The position numbers and the translations under genes were made by a program. The notes below the pieces were generated by a model, which searched no databases, was not told the DNA's origin, and saw only the letters and a program-made list of their open reading frames with translations. Positions 1 through 8,446 of a stretch of 64,000 bases of DNA are shown piece by piece. Within the stretch, counting starts at the first letter, position 1. The number at the start of each line of letters is the position of its first letter. Location of the stretch: positions 62,001-126,000 of the forward strand of contig JACPLG010000008.1 in NCBI GenBank assembly GCA_016186625.1. Reading direction: 5' to 3'. The stretch comes from Candidatus Levyibacteriota bacterium (GTDB lineage: Bacteria > Patescibacteria > Microgenomatia > Levybacterales > UBA12049).

Positions 1-1
1 G

Positions 2-1603
2 ATACCTGAAGAAGATGTACTCGTGTCTATGGGACTGGTGAGTGAAGATAGGCTATCAGAAACTAAAGCGAAGATTCTAGGTGTTCCCTACATTTCACTT
101 GATTCCACCTCATTTTCTCCCCAAGCATTAGGTTTTGTTTCTCAGGCTGTGGTGCAAAGATTTAATTTAATACCGTTCTCATATGATGACAGATCAAAAA
201 CTCTTTCAATTGCTATGGCAAATCCGGTGGACTTGGATGCAATTTCTTTTGTCAGGCAAAAAACAGGACTTAACATTAAAACTTTTGCCGCTTCTCCTTC
301 TGCCATAAAACAGGCAATTGATATTCAATACAAACAGGAATTAGTCGGCCAAGTTGGCGAAGCGCTTAAAGAAACCGAGGATGTAACAAAGACAAAAACA
401 GTTGACGTAACCCAAATTGCCCAGATAATCAAAGAAGCTCCAATTGCCAAAATAGTATCAACTATCCTTGAATATGCTGTAAAAAGCAGGGCCTCAGATG
501 TGCACATTGAGCCGCAGGAAGAAAGAGTAAGAGTACGCTACAGGATTGACGGAATTTTATATGACCGTCTAAGTCTTCCTAAAAGCGTACAAGAAGCAGT
601 AGTTTCAAGAATCAAAATTCTGTCTGAAATGAAAATAGATGAACATAGAATTCCTCAGGATGGCCGTTTTAATTTTAAAATAGAAGATAAAGAAGTTGAT
701 CTTCGCATCTCTGTGCTTCCTGCTGTGCACGGTGAAAAGGTTGTAATGAGGTTACTCCGAAAAAGCGGAGGAATACCCACTCTTGAGGAGCTTGGCCTAG
801 TGGGCACAGCACTTAGAAGTCTTGAAAATAATATGCTTCGCCCCCACGGAATAATTATTGTTTGTGGGCCTACTGGTTCAGGAAAAACAACTACCCTTTA
901 TGCGGTTCTTAGCAAACTCAACAGCCCAAAAGTTAATATTCTAACTCTTGAAGACCCAGTTGAGTATGAGATTCCTAGCGTTAATCAGGTGCAGGTGAAC
1001 CCCGCGGTAGGGCTTACTTTTGCAACAGGCCTTAGGGCTTTTCTTAGACAAGACCCTAACATAATTCTTGTTGGAGAAATACGCGATAAAGAAACTACAG
1101 ACTTAGCAATTCAGGCAGCGCTCACTGGTCATTTAGTTTTTTCAACGCTTCATACTTCAAATGCTTCAGGAGCACTACCAAGACTTGTTGATTTAGGTGC
1201 TGAAACATTTCTCCTCTCCTCTACCATGAATGCAATTGTAGGGCAGCGAATTGTAAGACGTCTTTGCCAGAACTGTAAAGCCCCCTACCCTCCCCCAGAA
1301 CAAATTTCTGAGATGATAAAAAAGGACCTGGGCACGCTTATGCCTCCTGGAGAATTCAAGCTTTTTAGGGCTCAGGGATGCTCTGAGTGTGATAATTCAG
1401 GCTACATTGGGAGAATCGGAATATTTGAAGTGCTTCCTGTGACAGAAAGAATAGCTGCTATGATATTAAGAAGAGCAGATAGTATCAATTTGGAAAAAGA
1501 AGCAATTTTAGAGGGAATGATAACAATGAAACAAGACGGGTACTTTAAAGCTCTAAAAGGAATAACAACGGTTGAGGAAGTTTTGCGAGTAGCGCAGGAA
1601 TAA
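2..1603 (+). CDS. pilB: Type IV pilus assembly ATPase PilB (5' end cut by the window)
   Basis: Hexameric extension motor of the type IV pilus, acting at the inner face of the membrane. The reading frame is open to the window edge; the GTG at 23 is internal, since family members carry more N-terminal sequence. The N-terminal GspE/PilB domain is followed by Walker A (GPTGSGKTTT, about residue 281 counted from 23), Walker B (IILVGEIRD, about 346) and the tetracysteine zinc site (CQNC then CSEC) typical of PilB/GspE and absent from PilT. First gene visible in a pil operon; a 10-bp hairpin separates it from pilT. Confidence 0.95.
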   Translation: MPEEDVLVSMGLVSEDRLSETKAKILGVPYISLDSTSFSPQALGFVSQAVVQRFNLIPFSYDDRSKTLSIAMANPVDLDAISFVRQKTGLNIKTFAASPSAIKQAIDIQYKQELVGQVGEALKETEDVTKTKTVDVTQIAQIIKEAPIAKIVSTILEYAVKSRASDVHIEPQEERVRVRYRIDGILYDRLSLPKSVQEAVVSRIKILSEMKIDEHRIPQDGRFNFKIEDKEVDLRISVLPAVHGEKVVMRLLRKSGGIPTLEELGLVGTALRSLENNMLRPHGIIIVCGPTGSGKTTTLYAVLSKLNSPKVNILTLEDPVEYEIPSVNQVQVNPAVGLTFATGLRAFLRQDPNIILVGEIRDKETTDLAIQAALTGHLVFSTLHTSNASGALPRLVDLGAETFLLSSTMNAIVGQRIVRRLCQNCKAPYPPPEQISEMIKKDLGTLMPPGEFKLFRAQGCSECDNSGYIGRIGIFEVLPVTERIAAMILRRADSINLEKEAILEGMITMKQDGYFKALKGITTVEEVLRVAQE

Positions 1604-1614
1604 ATCAGTAAACT

Positions 1615-1642
1615 AGATACTAGTCACTAGTTACTAGTATCT
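1615..1642. repeat. Perfect hairpin between pilB and pilT
   Basis: AGATACTAGT and ACTAGTATCT form a 10-bp stem around an 8-nt loop. It has no T-tract on either strand, so it is more likely an mRNA processing or stability hairpin, or a small dispersed palindrome, than a terminator. Confidence 0.6.
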
Positions 1643-1649
1643 GAAATGT

Positions 1650-2717
1650 ATGGATATTAAAGAACTATTAAATTTAACAGTAAAAAATAAGGCATCAGAC
1701 CTTCATCTTTTGGTGGGTATTGCGCCAACTCTTAGAATTGATGGAGTACTGCATCAGCTAGCCAATTATCAGCCACTTAGAAACGAAGAAATCGAAGCAA
1801 TGGTATTCTCCATAATAAGTCCACACCAAAAGCAACTTCTACTTGCCAATAAAGAACTTGATTTTTCATTTGGTTTTGGAAAAGACGCAAAAGGAAGTGA
1901 GGGGCGTTTCAGAGTAAACATTTATTATCAAAGAGGATATTTATCAGGTGCTTTCAGATACCTTGAGCCAACAATAAGAACTGTTGAAGAACTTAGGCTT
2001 CCAAAAATCTGCAATTCATTCTCCTCTCTTAAACAGGGGTTCGTTCTAGTAACAGGTCCTACAGGACACGGAAAATCAACAACTCTTGCTGCAATGATAA
2101 ATCAAATTAATCAGAGCCGAGCAGCCCATATATTAACAATCGAGGATCCTATTGAATATGTTTATCCTCTGGGAAAAAGTATTATATCTCAAAGAGAAAT
2201 GGGGCTTGATTCCCATTCGTGGAGTTATGCACTCCGATCGGCTCTAAGAGAAGACCCGGACGTAGTTCTTATTGGGGAAATGAGAGATCCAGAAACCATC
2301 TCATCAGCCATAACAATTGCCGAAACAGGACATTTGGTATTTTCCACCCTTCACACCAACTCTGCTTCTCAAACAATTGATAGGATCATAGACTCTTTTC
2401 CGCCCGGTCAGCAGTCTCAAGTCAGGATTCAGCTTGCAGCGACCCTTAAGGGAATTATTTCCCAGCGCCTCCTCCCGCAAATTAACGGAGGCAGAGTCCC
2501 TGCCGCAGAAGTTTTGATTGGGAATAATGCAGTTTCAACTAATATCCGCGACGGTAAGACCCATCTAATAGACTCAATAATTGAAACATCGCAAGAGATT
2601 GGAATGATAAGTCTTGAATCCTCGCTTTCCTCACTTGTTATGACCGGATCAATTAGCTTAGAGACTGCCAAAAGTTATGCAACAAGACCTGACGATCTTC
2701 TGAGAATGATTGTTTGA
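1650..2717 (+). CDS. pilT: Twitching motility / pilus retraction ATPase PilT
   Basis: Retraction motor that depolymerises the pilus. 355 aa, normal for PilT. Walker A is GPTGHGKSTT (about residue 135) and Walker B is LIGEMRD (about 208), with the conserved HTNSA segment after it. It lacks the tetracysteine zinc site seen in the preceding ATPase, which separates the two paralogues. No Shine-Dalgarno sequence is visible before the ATG. The stop is 2 bases before the ATG of pilC, so the two are translationally coupled. Confidence 0.95.
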   Translation: MDIKELLNLTVKNKASDLHLLVGIAPTLRIDGVLHQLANYQPLRNEEIEAMVFSIISPHQKQLLLANKELDFSFGFGKDAKGSEGRFRVNIYYQRGYLSGAFRYLEPTIRTVEELRLPKICNSFSSLKQGFVLVTGPTGHGKSTTLAAMINQINQSRAAHILTIEDPIEYVYPLGKSIISQREMGLDSHSWSYALRSALREDPDVVLIGEMRDPETISSAITIAETGHLVFSTLHTNSASQTIDRIIDSFPPGQQSQVRIQLAATLKGIISQRLLPQINGGRVPAAEVLIGNNAVSTNIRDGKTHLIDSIIETSQEIGMISLESSLSSLVMTGSISLETAKSYATRPDDLLRMIV

Positions 2718-2719
2718 TT

Positions 2720-3925
2720 ATGAGACTTAGATATAAAGCGGTTTCCCAAGAAGGAAAAAAAATAAGAGGGTTTGTTGAGGCTAAAGAGATTAAAGATGCT
2801 GCCTATTACCTGCGACAAAGGAATTTAATTCCAATACAAATTTCAAAAGAAACAGAATTTTTTCTGACTAAAAAAGTTCCGGGAATTGGAAGAGTTAAGT
2901 CAAAAGATGTCATTCTTTTTACAAGACAATTGTCTTCTATGCTTTCCTCAGGACTAACACTAATTAGGGCACTTGAGATTTTAAAGGAACAGACTACAAA
3001 TAAAATTCTTCAAGAAACAATCGGAGGCATTCTTCTGGATTTACAGGAAGGGAAATCTTTCTCAGAGTCCATTGCTAAATATCCGGATATATTTTCTCCA
3101 GTTTATATATCCTTGGTAAGAGCCGGTGAATCCTCAGGATTACTAGATAAAATTTTTCTAAGACTTGCGACCAATCTTGAAAAGCAGCGAAGACTAAGAA
3201 ATACCGTAAAAGGAGCACTTATGTATCCCGCGGTTGTTGTAACGCTCATGTTTGTTGTGATTATGATACTGATGATTTTTGTTGTACCACAACTCAATAC
3301 CCTTTATGAGAGTCTTAATATAGAGCTTCCTTTTGTAACAAGAGTTGTAGTTGGAATTTCAAGCTCTGTTGGGAAAATCTGGCCGCTAATTATTGGTCTT
3401 GGAGGTGTAGTTATATATGCATTTTTAAGATGGAAAAAAACGCCGAAAGGAAAAGAGACATATGATAGCCGCATCATTCAACTTCCGCTTTTTGGGAAAA
3501 TCATAAAGCAGACTATTCTTACGGAGTTTTCAAGAACCTTTGGGCTTTTGGTGGGGACAGGGACTTTAATAGTTGATGCTCTTTCTCAGAGCTCAAAAGT
3601 AACCGGGAATTATGTTTATGAAAAAGCAATTGATGAGGTAGCTGATAGAGTTGAGAAAGGTGTCCCGGTGGGAGAAGCTATGAGTTATCATCCAATATTC
3701 CCTACTCTTCTTGTCCAACTTGTAAAATCAGGCGAAGAAACAGGAAAAATGGATGAGAATTTACTTAAGGCTTCTGAATATTTTGAGGAAGAAGTAAATC
3801 AGGCTGTAAAAACCTTAACAACTGCCATGGAACCATTTATCATGATAGTTCTAGGAATTGGAGTTGGATTTTTAGTCTTTTCGGTTATTACGCCTCTTTA
3901 CAGCCTTCTGTCTGCAATTCAGTAG
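2720..3925 (+). CDS. pilC: Type IV pilus inner-membrane platform protein PilC
   Basis: Polytopic platform that couples the ATPases to pilin assembly. Two tandem T2SF (GspF) domains: the first from about residue 65, the second from about 270 with the ARAGE-like motif reading VKSGEETGKMDE. Hydrophobic segments lie near 165-200, 215-235 and 370-395. An upstream TTG at 2714 is in frame, but the ATG at 2720 gives the standard start (MRLRYKAVSQEG) and is preferred. Confidence 0.95.
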   Translation: MRLRYKAVSQEGKKIRGFVEAKEIKDAAYYLRQRNLIPIQISKETEFFLTKKVPGIGRVKSKDVILFTRQLSSMLSSGLTLIRALEILKEQTTNKILQETIGGILLDLQEGKSFSESIAKYPDIFSPVYISLVRAGESSGLLDKIFLRLATNLEKQRRLRNTVKGALMYPAVVVTLMFVVIMILMIFVVPQLNTLYESLNIELPFVTRVVVGISSSVGKIWPLIIGLGGVVIYAFLRWKKTPKGKETYDSRIIQLPLFGKIIKQTILTEFSRTFGLLVGTGTLIVDALSQSSKVTGNYVYEKAIDEVADRVEKGVPVGEAMSYHPIFPTLLVQLVKSGEETGKMDENLLKASEYFEEEVNQAVKTLTTAMEPFIMIVLGIGVGFLVFSVITPLYSLLSAIQ

Positions 3926-3961
3926 GCCGTACCTTTATCTTATCTAAGGCTAAAATAACAC

Positions 3962-3991
3962 TTGACAAAAGAAAAGTTATGTGCTCATACT
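3962..3991 (+). promoter_or_regulatory. Sigma-70 promoter of the major pilin, start codon at +1 region
   Basis: TTGACA (3962-3967), 18-nt spacer, CATACT (3986-3991). The predicted transcription start falls at 3998-4001, on the GTG that starts the pilin gene, so the mRNA would be leaderless. This gives the abundant pilin its own promoter inside the operon. Confidence 0.6.
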
Positions 3992-4000
3992 GAAGTATAA

Positions 4001-4498
4001 GTGAAAAAACTAATAGAACTCATTAAGAAACTTCTCGGATTAGGTGGCTCTTCATCAGACTCAAGCGGTTCAAAAGATAGCTCATCAGGCTTTACTCTCG
4101 TAGAGCTTTTAATTGTTATTGCAATTATAGGAATCCTTGCATCAGCGCTTCTAGTTGCATTAGACCCCGCTGAAAAAATAAGACTGGCAAATGATACAAG
4201 AGCAATTAATGATATAACTCAGACATCTTCCAAAATAGAGCAATACGCAATCCAAACCAGTGATGGGGTTTATCCATCTTCTCTAAGTAGTGCAACAGTT
4301 CCATTACCATCAGCACCAACTAATTACAGTTATGTATATACATATACTGCTGCAACAAATACGTTCACCCTCAGAGTAAACACCCTTCGTTCAAAAAAAT
4401 ACACAACAGGATCTTATGCTACCACACCGAGGTTTATATATGACTCGGTTAAAGGCAAAACTTGTCACGCAGGAGCTGCTGCGACTGTCTGTCCTTAA
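4001..4498 (+). CDS. Type IV prepilin, probable major pilin
   Basis: 165 aa. A class III prepilin signal (GFTLVELLIVIAIIGIL, Glu at +5) follows a 29-residue leader rich in Lys then Ser/Gly; this leader is long for a type IVa pilin. The peptidase is encoded just downstream. The C-terminal half is a Ser/Thr-rich domain with a Cys pair near the end (CHAG...TVCP), as in the pilin disulfide loop. It is followed by an intrinsic terminator and has its own promoter, both consistent with a highly expressed major subunit. Assignment as the major rather than a minor pilin is inference. Confidence 0.85.
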   Translation: MKKLIELIKKLLGLGGSSSDSSGSKDSSSGFTLVELLIVIAIIGILASALLVALDPAEKIRLANDTRAINDITQTSSKIEQYAIQTSDGVYPSSLSSATVPLPSAPTNYSYVYTYTAATNTFTLRVNTLRSKKYTTGSYATTPRFIYDSVKGKTCHAGAAATVCP

Positions 4499-4523
4499 CT
4501 TGACGTCTTCAAATGAATTCTCT

Positions 4524-4551
4524 ATGCTCACCTAAGTGAGCATTTTTTTTG
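4524..4551 (+). terminator. Intrinsic terminator after the pilin gene, overlapping the pilD start
   Basis: ATGCTCAC and GTGAGCAT form a perfect 8-bp stem with a CTAA loop, followed by an uninterrupted T run. The GTG start of pilD (4536) is the first codon of the right arm. Confidence 0.85.
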
Positions 4552-5375
4552 TAGTTTTTTTCTTTATCCTCGGGCTTTTCTTTGGCAGTTTTCTAAATCT
4601 TATTGCCGATAGACTTTCAAGAGGCGAAAAAATAACTGGGCGCTCCTACTGTGAGAATTGCAAAAAGATTCTTTCTTGGAAAGATCTTATTCCCCTACTC
4701 TCTTTTGTTTGGCTAAGAGGTAAGTGCAGATATTGCCACTCCCCCTTAACCTTTCAATATTTGTTTTCCGAACTTTTAACTGGGTTTTTGTTTTCGCTAA
4801 CCTTTCTCTATGTGTTTAGTGTGGGAATTTTCAATTTTCAATTTTCAATTTTCAATGAAATCTTAAATCAGAAATCATTAATCATAAATCTTTTATATTA
4901 TTTCTTCATTGTCTCATCAATGGTCGTCATCTTCTTTTCTGATCTTAGACATGGAATAATTCCGGATAAGATAGTTTTTCCTGCAATTATTGCTTCACTC
5001 CTTTTCCTAACGATTTCTACTTTCTATCTTCCACCTTCAGAGATTCTACCCTCTACCCTCAACCATCTATTGTCTGGTTTTGGCTCGTTTCTTTTTTTCC
5101 TTTTTTTATTTCTAATTACAAAAGGAAAAGGGATGGGATTTGGAGATGTTAAACTTTCCTTTTTGATTGGTCTTATCTTGGGATTGCCCGGAACAATTTA
5201 TAGTATATATCTAGCATTCTTGACAGGCGGGGTCTTTGCAATCATACTTATTTTATGGAAGAAAAACAAGCTGAAATCGCAAGTTCCTTTCGGGCCTTTT
5301 TTGGTTGGAAATTTCTTTCTAGTCCTCTTTTTTCAACCCCAGATAAACAGAATAATTTTAAATTTAATAAGGTAA
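4536..5375 (+). CDS. pilD: Prepilin leader peptidase / N-methyltransferase PilD
   Basis: Membrane aspartyl protease that cuts and methylates the prepilins of this operon. It has the N-terminal GSFLNLIADRL motif, two zinc-binding CxxC pairs (CENC, CRYC), and both catalytic Asp motifs: FFSDLRHGIIPD and GMGFGDVKLSF. Around residues 97-107 the protein holds an in-frame tandem repeat (copies of TTTTCAA at 4827-4855) not expected in the family. The only usable start, GTG 4536, lies in the terminator stem of the preceding gene; an in-frame TAA precedes it. Confidence 0.92.
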   Translation: MSIFFVVFFFILGLFFGSFLNLIADRLSRGEKITGRSYCENCKKILSWKDLIPLLSFVWLRGKCRYCHSPLTFQYLFSELLTGFLFSLTFLYVFSVGIFNFQFSIFNEILNQKSLIINLLYYFFIVSSMVVIFFSDLRHGIIPDKIVFPAIIASLLFLTISTFYLPPSEILPSTLNHLLSGFGSFLFFLFLFLITKGKGMGFGDVKLSFLIGLILGLPGTIYSIYLAFLTGGVFAIILILWKKNKLKSQVPFGPFLVGNFFLVLFFQPQINRIILNLIR

Positions 5376-5800
5376 AAAAGCATCGGGGATTTACTTTGGT
5401 TGAGTTGCTTCTTGTTGTTGCCATACTTGGTATTTTGGTCTCAGGATTTATCACAATTATGAATCCAGCCAATCAGCTTAAAAATTCAAGAGATGCAAAA
5501 AGAAAATCAGATCTTAGACAAATTCAATCAGCTTTAGAGCTTTATAGAGCAGATTGCGGAAGCTATCCAGTAGCTCCTCCGAATCAGCTACCAAGTCCAT
5601 TTACAAGTACCTGTACGGGGACAGTAGTTACTTATATGCAAAGTGTTCCTAAGGATCCAAAAGGTAATAATTACTACTATCAAAATATAGGCTCAAGTGG
5701 ATATGAGATTTCTATCTGTGCAGAAAACGCTAAGGCAGGAGAAGAAGGGGTAAAGCCACATGCAGTGTGTGGGTTTGTTTTTTTTGTAAACAATCCTTGA
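5255..5800 (+). CDS. Type IV prepilin with a leader encoded inside pilD
   Basis: Prepilin signal GFTLVELLLVVAILGILVSG, then a pilin domain with KRKSDLRQIQSALELYRADCG and paired Cys, as in Gram-positive-type pilins. The only ATG/GTG/TTG start in frame is ATG 5255, giving a 44-residue leader and a 121-bp overlap with pilD. A non-standard start near 5360-5375 would give a normal leader, so the true start is open. Co-transcribed with pilD and the minor pilins. Confidence 0.8.
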   Translation: MEEKQAEIASSFRAFFGWKFLSSPLFSTPDKQNNFKFNKVKKHRGFTLVELLLVVAILGILVSGFITIMNPANQLKNSRDAKRKSDLRQIQSALELYRADCGSYPVAPPNQLPSPFTSTCTGTVVTYMQSVPKDPKGNNYYYQNIGSSGYEISICAENAKAGEEGVKPHAVCGFVFFVNNP

Positions 5801-5820
5801 TGAGATTGAATCCATAAATC

Positions 5821-6381
5821 ATGATAAATAGATATCAAAAAAATAAAGCCATTGGATTCACTCTAATTGAGGTTCTTCTGGGGATGGCAATAATTCTTAT
5901 TATTGCAAGCGGCTCATACGTTGGTTTTGTCAAATTCGGCAGACAGCAAAATCTTAATATTTCCAGGGACAATTTAGTCAACACCCTAACTGAGGCAAGA
6001 AGTAATGCCATGTCTCAAGTTATTACTACTACGCAATCCCCAAATGGATGCAAACAGCCTGGAACTTTCCGTACTCTTGAAGGCCAACGAGTTAGCTTTG
6101 ATAGAACAACAGATCCCAACTCATATTTAATTCAGGAAGTTTGTAGGGATGCTTCTGGACCATACGCACCAATTGTTAAAAGAATTAGTCTTCCTTTAGG
6201 AACCGAATTCCTTTCTACTCCTCCTTTAGGGTATATTGAGTTTAAAGTTAGGACAGGTGAAGCAATTGCTTCGGAAATAGTTGTTAAAATTAAGGGAAGT
6301 ACTGACCTTTCCCAAAGAAAAAAAATATGTATAAATTCCACAGGAGTAATTAAGTCAATAGAAGTAACAGAAGCATGTTAA
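5821..6381 (+). CDS. Minor pseudopilin, GspH/FimT-like
   Basis: 186 aa with prepilin signal IGFTLIEVLLGMAIILIIASG (note Leu before Gly+6). The body resembles GspH/FimT priming pseudopilins, with two late Cys residues that may form a loop (KKICINS...VTEAC). It overlaps the next pilin gene by 7 bp, so the minor-pilin genes are coupled. Processed by the PilD encoded upstream. The exact subclass is inference from position and length. Confidence 0.75.
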   Translation: MINRYQKNKAIGFTLIEVLLGMAIILIIASGSYVGFVKFGRQQNLNISRDNLVNTLTEARSNAMSQVITTTQSPNGCKQPGTFRTLEGQRVSFDRTTDPNSYLIQEVCRDASGPYAPIVKRISLPLGTEFLSTPPLGYIEFKVRTGEAIASEIVVKIKGSTDLSQRKKICINSTGVIKSIEVTEAC

Positions 6382-6860
6382 TAAAACTCATAAAAAATCA
6401 GAATGGGCAAGCCCTGATTGAGGCTCTTCTTGCCCTGGCATTTGCTGTGGTAATTATTACAGCAGTTGTAATAGCAGTAATAAATGCACTAAGTAACACC
6501 AATTTTACCAAAAATCAGAATTTGGGTACCCAATATGCCCAGGAAGGCTTGGATTTAGCGCGCAACATGAAAGATTCCGACTATGATGGCTTTAAAGCTC
6601 TTGCAAATCCTAGTCCCAGGTATTACTGCATTACGGATGGGGATTTTCTTTATATCCCCCCGGATCAACCATGTATTGTTGGAAATGATTTTTCAAGACA
6701 CATATATATATTTCACGGGAGTCCGTTATGTGAAGCTAATTCATCTTTTGTTTCCTCAACTGTTTCCTGGACTGATTCAAAGTGCACAGACGGAAGTAAT
6801 TGTCATAAAATACAGCTGGACTCGTGTTTTAGTGATCCCAATAAGGCTTTCGGTACATAG
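6375..6860 (+). CDS. Minor pilin, PilV-like
   Basis: 161 aa. The N-terminus NQNGQALIEALLALAFAVVII is a prepilin-like helix with Gly before QALIEA, the variant seen in PilV/GspI-type minor pilins of Gram-positives and CPR bacteria. It contains YAQEGLDLARNMKDSDYDG and several Cys. Start overlaps the preceding stop; the next gene begins 2 bases after its stop. Confidence 0.7.
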   Translation: MLIKLIKNQNGQALIEALLALAFAVVIITAVVIAVINALSNTNFTKNQNLGTQYAQEGLDLARNMKDSDYDGFKALANPSPRYYCITDGDFLYIPPDQPCIVGNDFSRHIYIFHGSPLCEANSSFVSSTVSWTDSKCTDGSNCHKIQLDSCFSDPNKAFGT

Positions 6861-6862
6861 CA

Positions 6863-7405
6863 ATGAGATTAAAACTAAATCAGCTCGGGTTTTCTTTAAT
6901 TGAAATTCTGGTTGCAATTGCCATAATTATAACTGCAACAACAGTTGTTGTGGCAATACTCTCCTCATCCTTTAGGGGTATTAGTAAATCAAATGTAGTG
7001 GAGGAAGTAAGACAGAACGGCAACCGCGCTATTACCCAAATGTCCCGAACAATTCAATTTGCTGAAAGTTTTCAGGGAGCATTTATTAACGATTCAACTT
7101 ATGATTTAGCTTGCACTGCAAGCGCTGGCAAAAACTATGAATATATTAAGCTAAATTCAGGAGGAAGGCTGGTAACATTATCTTGTAATAATTTGTCCAT
7201 GGGTTCAACCACTGTAACACCTCTTATAGATACAACCCGAGTAAGCGTTGTTGAGGGTAGCTGTTCTTTTACTTGCACTCAACAAAGCGTTGACGATTCT
7301 CCTATAATCGGAATTAATTTTGAGTTATCTCAGGCTGGAGAAACTGCTCCTGAAAAAAGCGCCAAAATTCCCTTCTCAACAACTGTTAAAATGCGTAATC
7401 GCTAG
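6863..7405 (+). CDS. Minor pilin, PilW/GspJ-like
   Basis: 180 aa with prepilin signal LGFSLIEILVAIAIIITATTV, then a long helix (VVEEVRQNGNRAITQMSRTIQFAES) characteristic of PilW/GspJ-like minor pilins, and a C-terminal beta domain with Cys residues. Last member of the coupled run; a 103-bp intergenic repeat and a possible internal promoter follow. Confidence 0.72.
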   Translation: MRLKLNQLGFSLIEILVAIAIIITATTVVVAILSSSFRGISKSNVVEEVRQNGNRAITQMSRTIQFAESFQGAFINDSTYDLACTASAGKNYEYIKLNSGGRLVTLSCNNLSMGSTTVTPLIDTTRVSVVEGSCSFTCTQQSVDDSPIIGINFELSQAGETAPEKSAKIPFSTTVKMRNR

Positions 7406-7406
7406 G

Positions 7407-7472
7407 CCCCGTTAGGGATTTTGCTTGAAAAATTTATAAAGTTTATAGCTTGCAAACATAGCTCTAACGGGG
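7407..7472. repeat. MITE-like element with CCCCGTTAG/CTAACGGGG ends (copy 1)
   Basis: Perfect 9-bp terminal inverted repeats at 7407-7415 and 7464-7472 enclose an AT-rich core that itself folds (TTTGC/GCAAA, TATAAA/TTTATA). A second element with near-identical ends lies at 8367-8446. Confidence 0.6.
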
Positions 7473-7502
7473 TTGACATTTTACTCGTCTCCTTGTTAGT
7501 CT
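7473..7502 (+). promoter_or_regulatory. Possible promoter before the PilX-like gene
   Basis: TTGACA at 7473-7478 abuts the end of the repeat element; the -10 is weak (TAGTCT, 7496-7501). A start near 7509 would be almost leaderless. Confidence 0.4.
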
Positions 7503-7508
7503 TAAAGT

Positions 7509-8357
7509 ATGGAGATTCTTGATAGTGCCAGTAGTCAAAAAGGCCAGATTCTTCTTATTGTTGTTCTTGCTGCTGTTGTTTCGTTAACAGTTGGTCTTTC
7601 TGCAGTTTCGCGGACTATTACCAATACCCGAGTTTCAACAGAGGAAGCAAACTCCCAAAAAGCGCTATCAGCCGCTGAAGCTGGGATTGAAGAGTTGGTA
7701 AACAACAGTGCTTTATTAGCCGTAAGAAATGAATCAAATCCCCTTGCGAAAAGTTTCTCAAATAATTCTACATTTACCGCAGCATCTACTCCTATTGCCG
7801 GTTCGGAAATTTTGATTAATGATGGAAGCCAAATCCTAAAAGACGACGGAGCAGACATTTGGTTTTCATCGTACCCTAATTTTGAAGGCTCCCCCCGCTG
7901 GAGCGGGACTTTGACAGTTTTGTGGGATAACAATGATGGCTGCAGCGCAAGTGAAACCCGGGTAACTGCGGCAGTTGAAATTGTAGTAATTCAGGGAGCT
8001 AGCAAAAATGATCCTGACATGACTAGGGCGGTATATGATCCCTGCTCAGTTAGAGCTTCAAGTAATGGTTTTCAAATCCCAACAAGCCTTTCAGCTGCCA
8101 GTAAAACAGTGGATAGCCGAGTTTTTGCAAATGGAGTCAATGTAACTGTTGCAAACGGATTTATAGCAAGAGTAATCCCTTTGTACGCCAATGCTGTAAT
8201 GGGTGCTCGCGTTTCTGCCGGGCCTGCGCTTCCCACCCAAGGATATGCAATAGACTCCGTTGGATCAGCAGGCAGTACTAAGCGAAGCGTTAGAGTATTC
8301 AGAGGTTTTCCCAGAGTTCCTATCGAGTACTTTCCTTATAACATTTTCCTTCCATAG
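7509..8357 (+). CDS. PilX/PilV-like pilus-associated protein
   Basis: 282 aa. The N-terminus SSQKGQILLIVVLAAVVSLTV has Gly before a long hydrophobic helix but no Glu at +5, followed by EANSQKALSAAEAGIEELVNN; the AAEAG segment is the hallmark of PilX-N-type proteins. The rest is a large extracytoplasmic beta-rich domain with one early Cys pair. Position between minor pilins and pilM supports a role in pilus initiation or as a tip component; the specific function is not shown. Confidence 0.65.
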   Translation: MEILDSASSQKGQILLIVVLAAVVSLTVGLSAVSRTITNTRVSTEEANSQKALSAAEAGIEELVNNSALLAVRNESNPLAKSFSNNSTFTAASTPIAGSEILINDGSQILKDDGADIWFSSYPNFEGSPRWSGTLTVLWDNNDGCSASETRVTAAVEIVVIQGASKNDPDMTRAVYDPCSVRASSNGFQIPTSLSAASKTVDSRVFANGVNVTVANGFIARVIPLYANAVMGARVSAGPALPTQGYAIDSVGSAGSTKRSVRVFRGFPRVPIEYFPYNIFLP

Positions 8358-8366
8358 CTTATGAAT

Positions 8367-8446
8367 CCCATTAGAAAAAAAGATTTTAATCAGGAATCTA
8401 GGCATGTAAATATAATAATTAATCTTATAAGGAGTTTTCTAACGGG
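8367..8446. repeat. MITE-like element with CCC-TTAGAAAA/TTTTCTAA-GGG ends (copy 2)
   Basis: Terminal inverted repeats at 8367-8378 and 8435-8446 pair at 11 of 12 positions around an AT-rich core. It ends one base before the pilM ATG and supplies the GGAG at 8431 and a TATAAT-like box at 8411. Confidence 0.5.
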
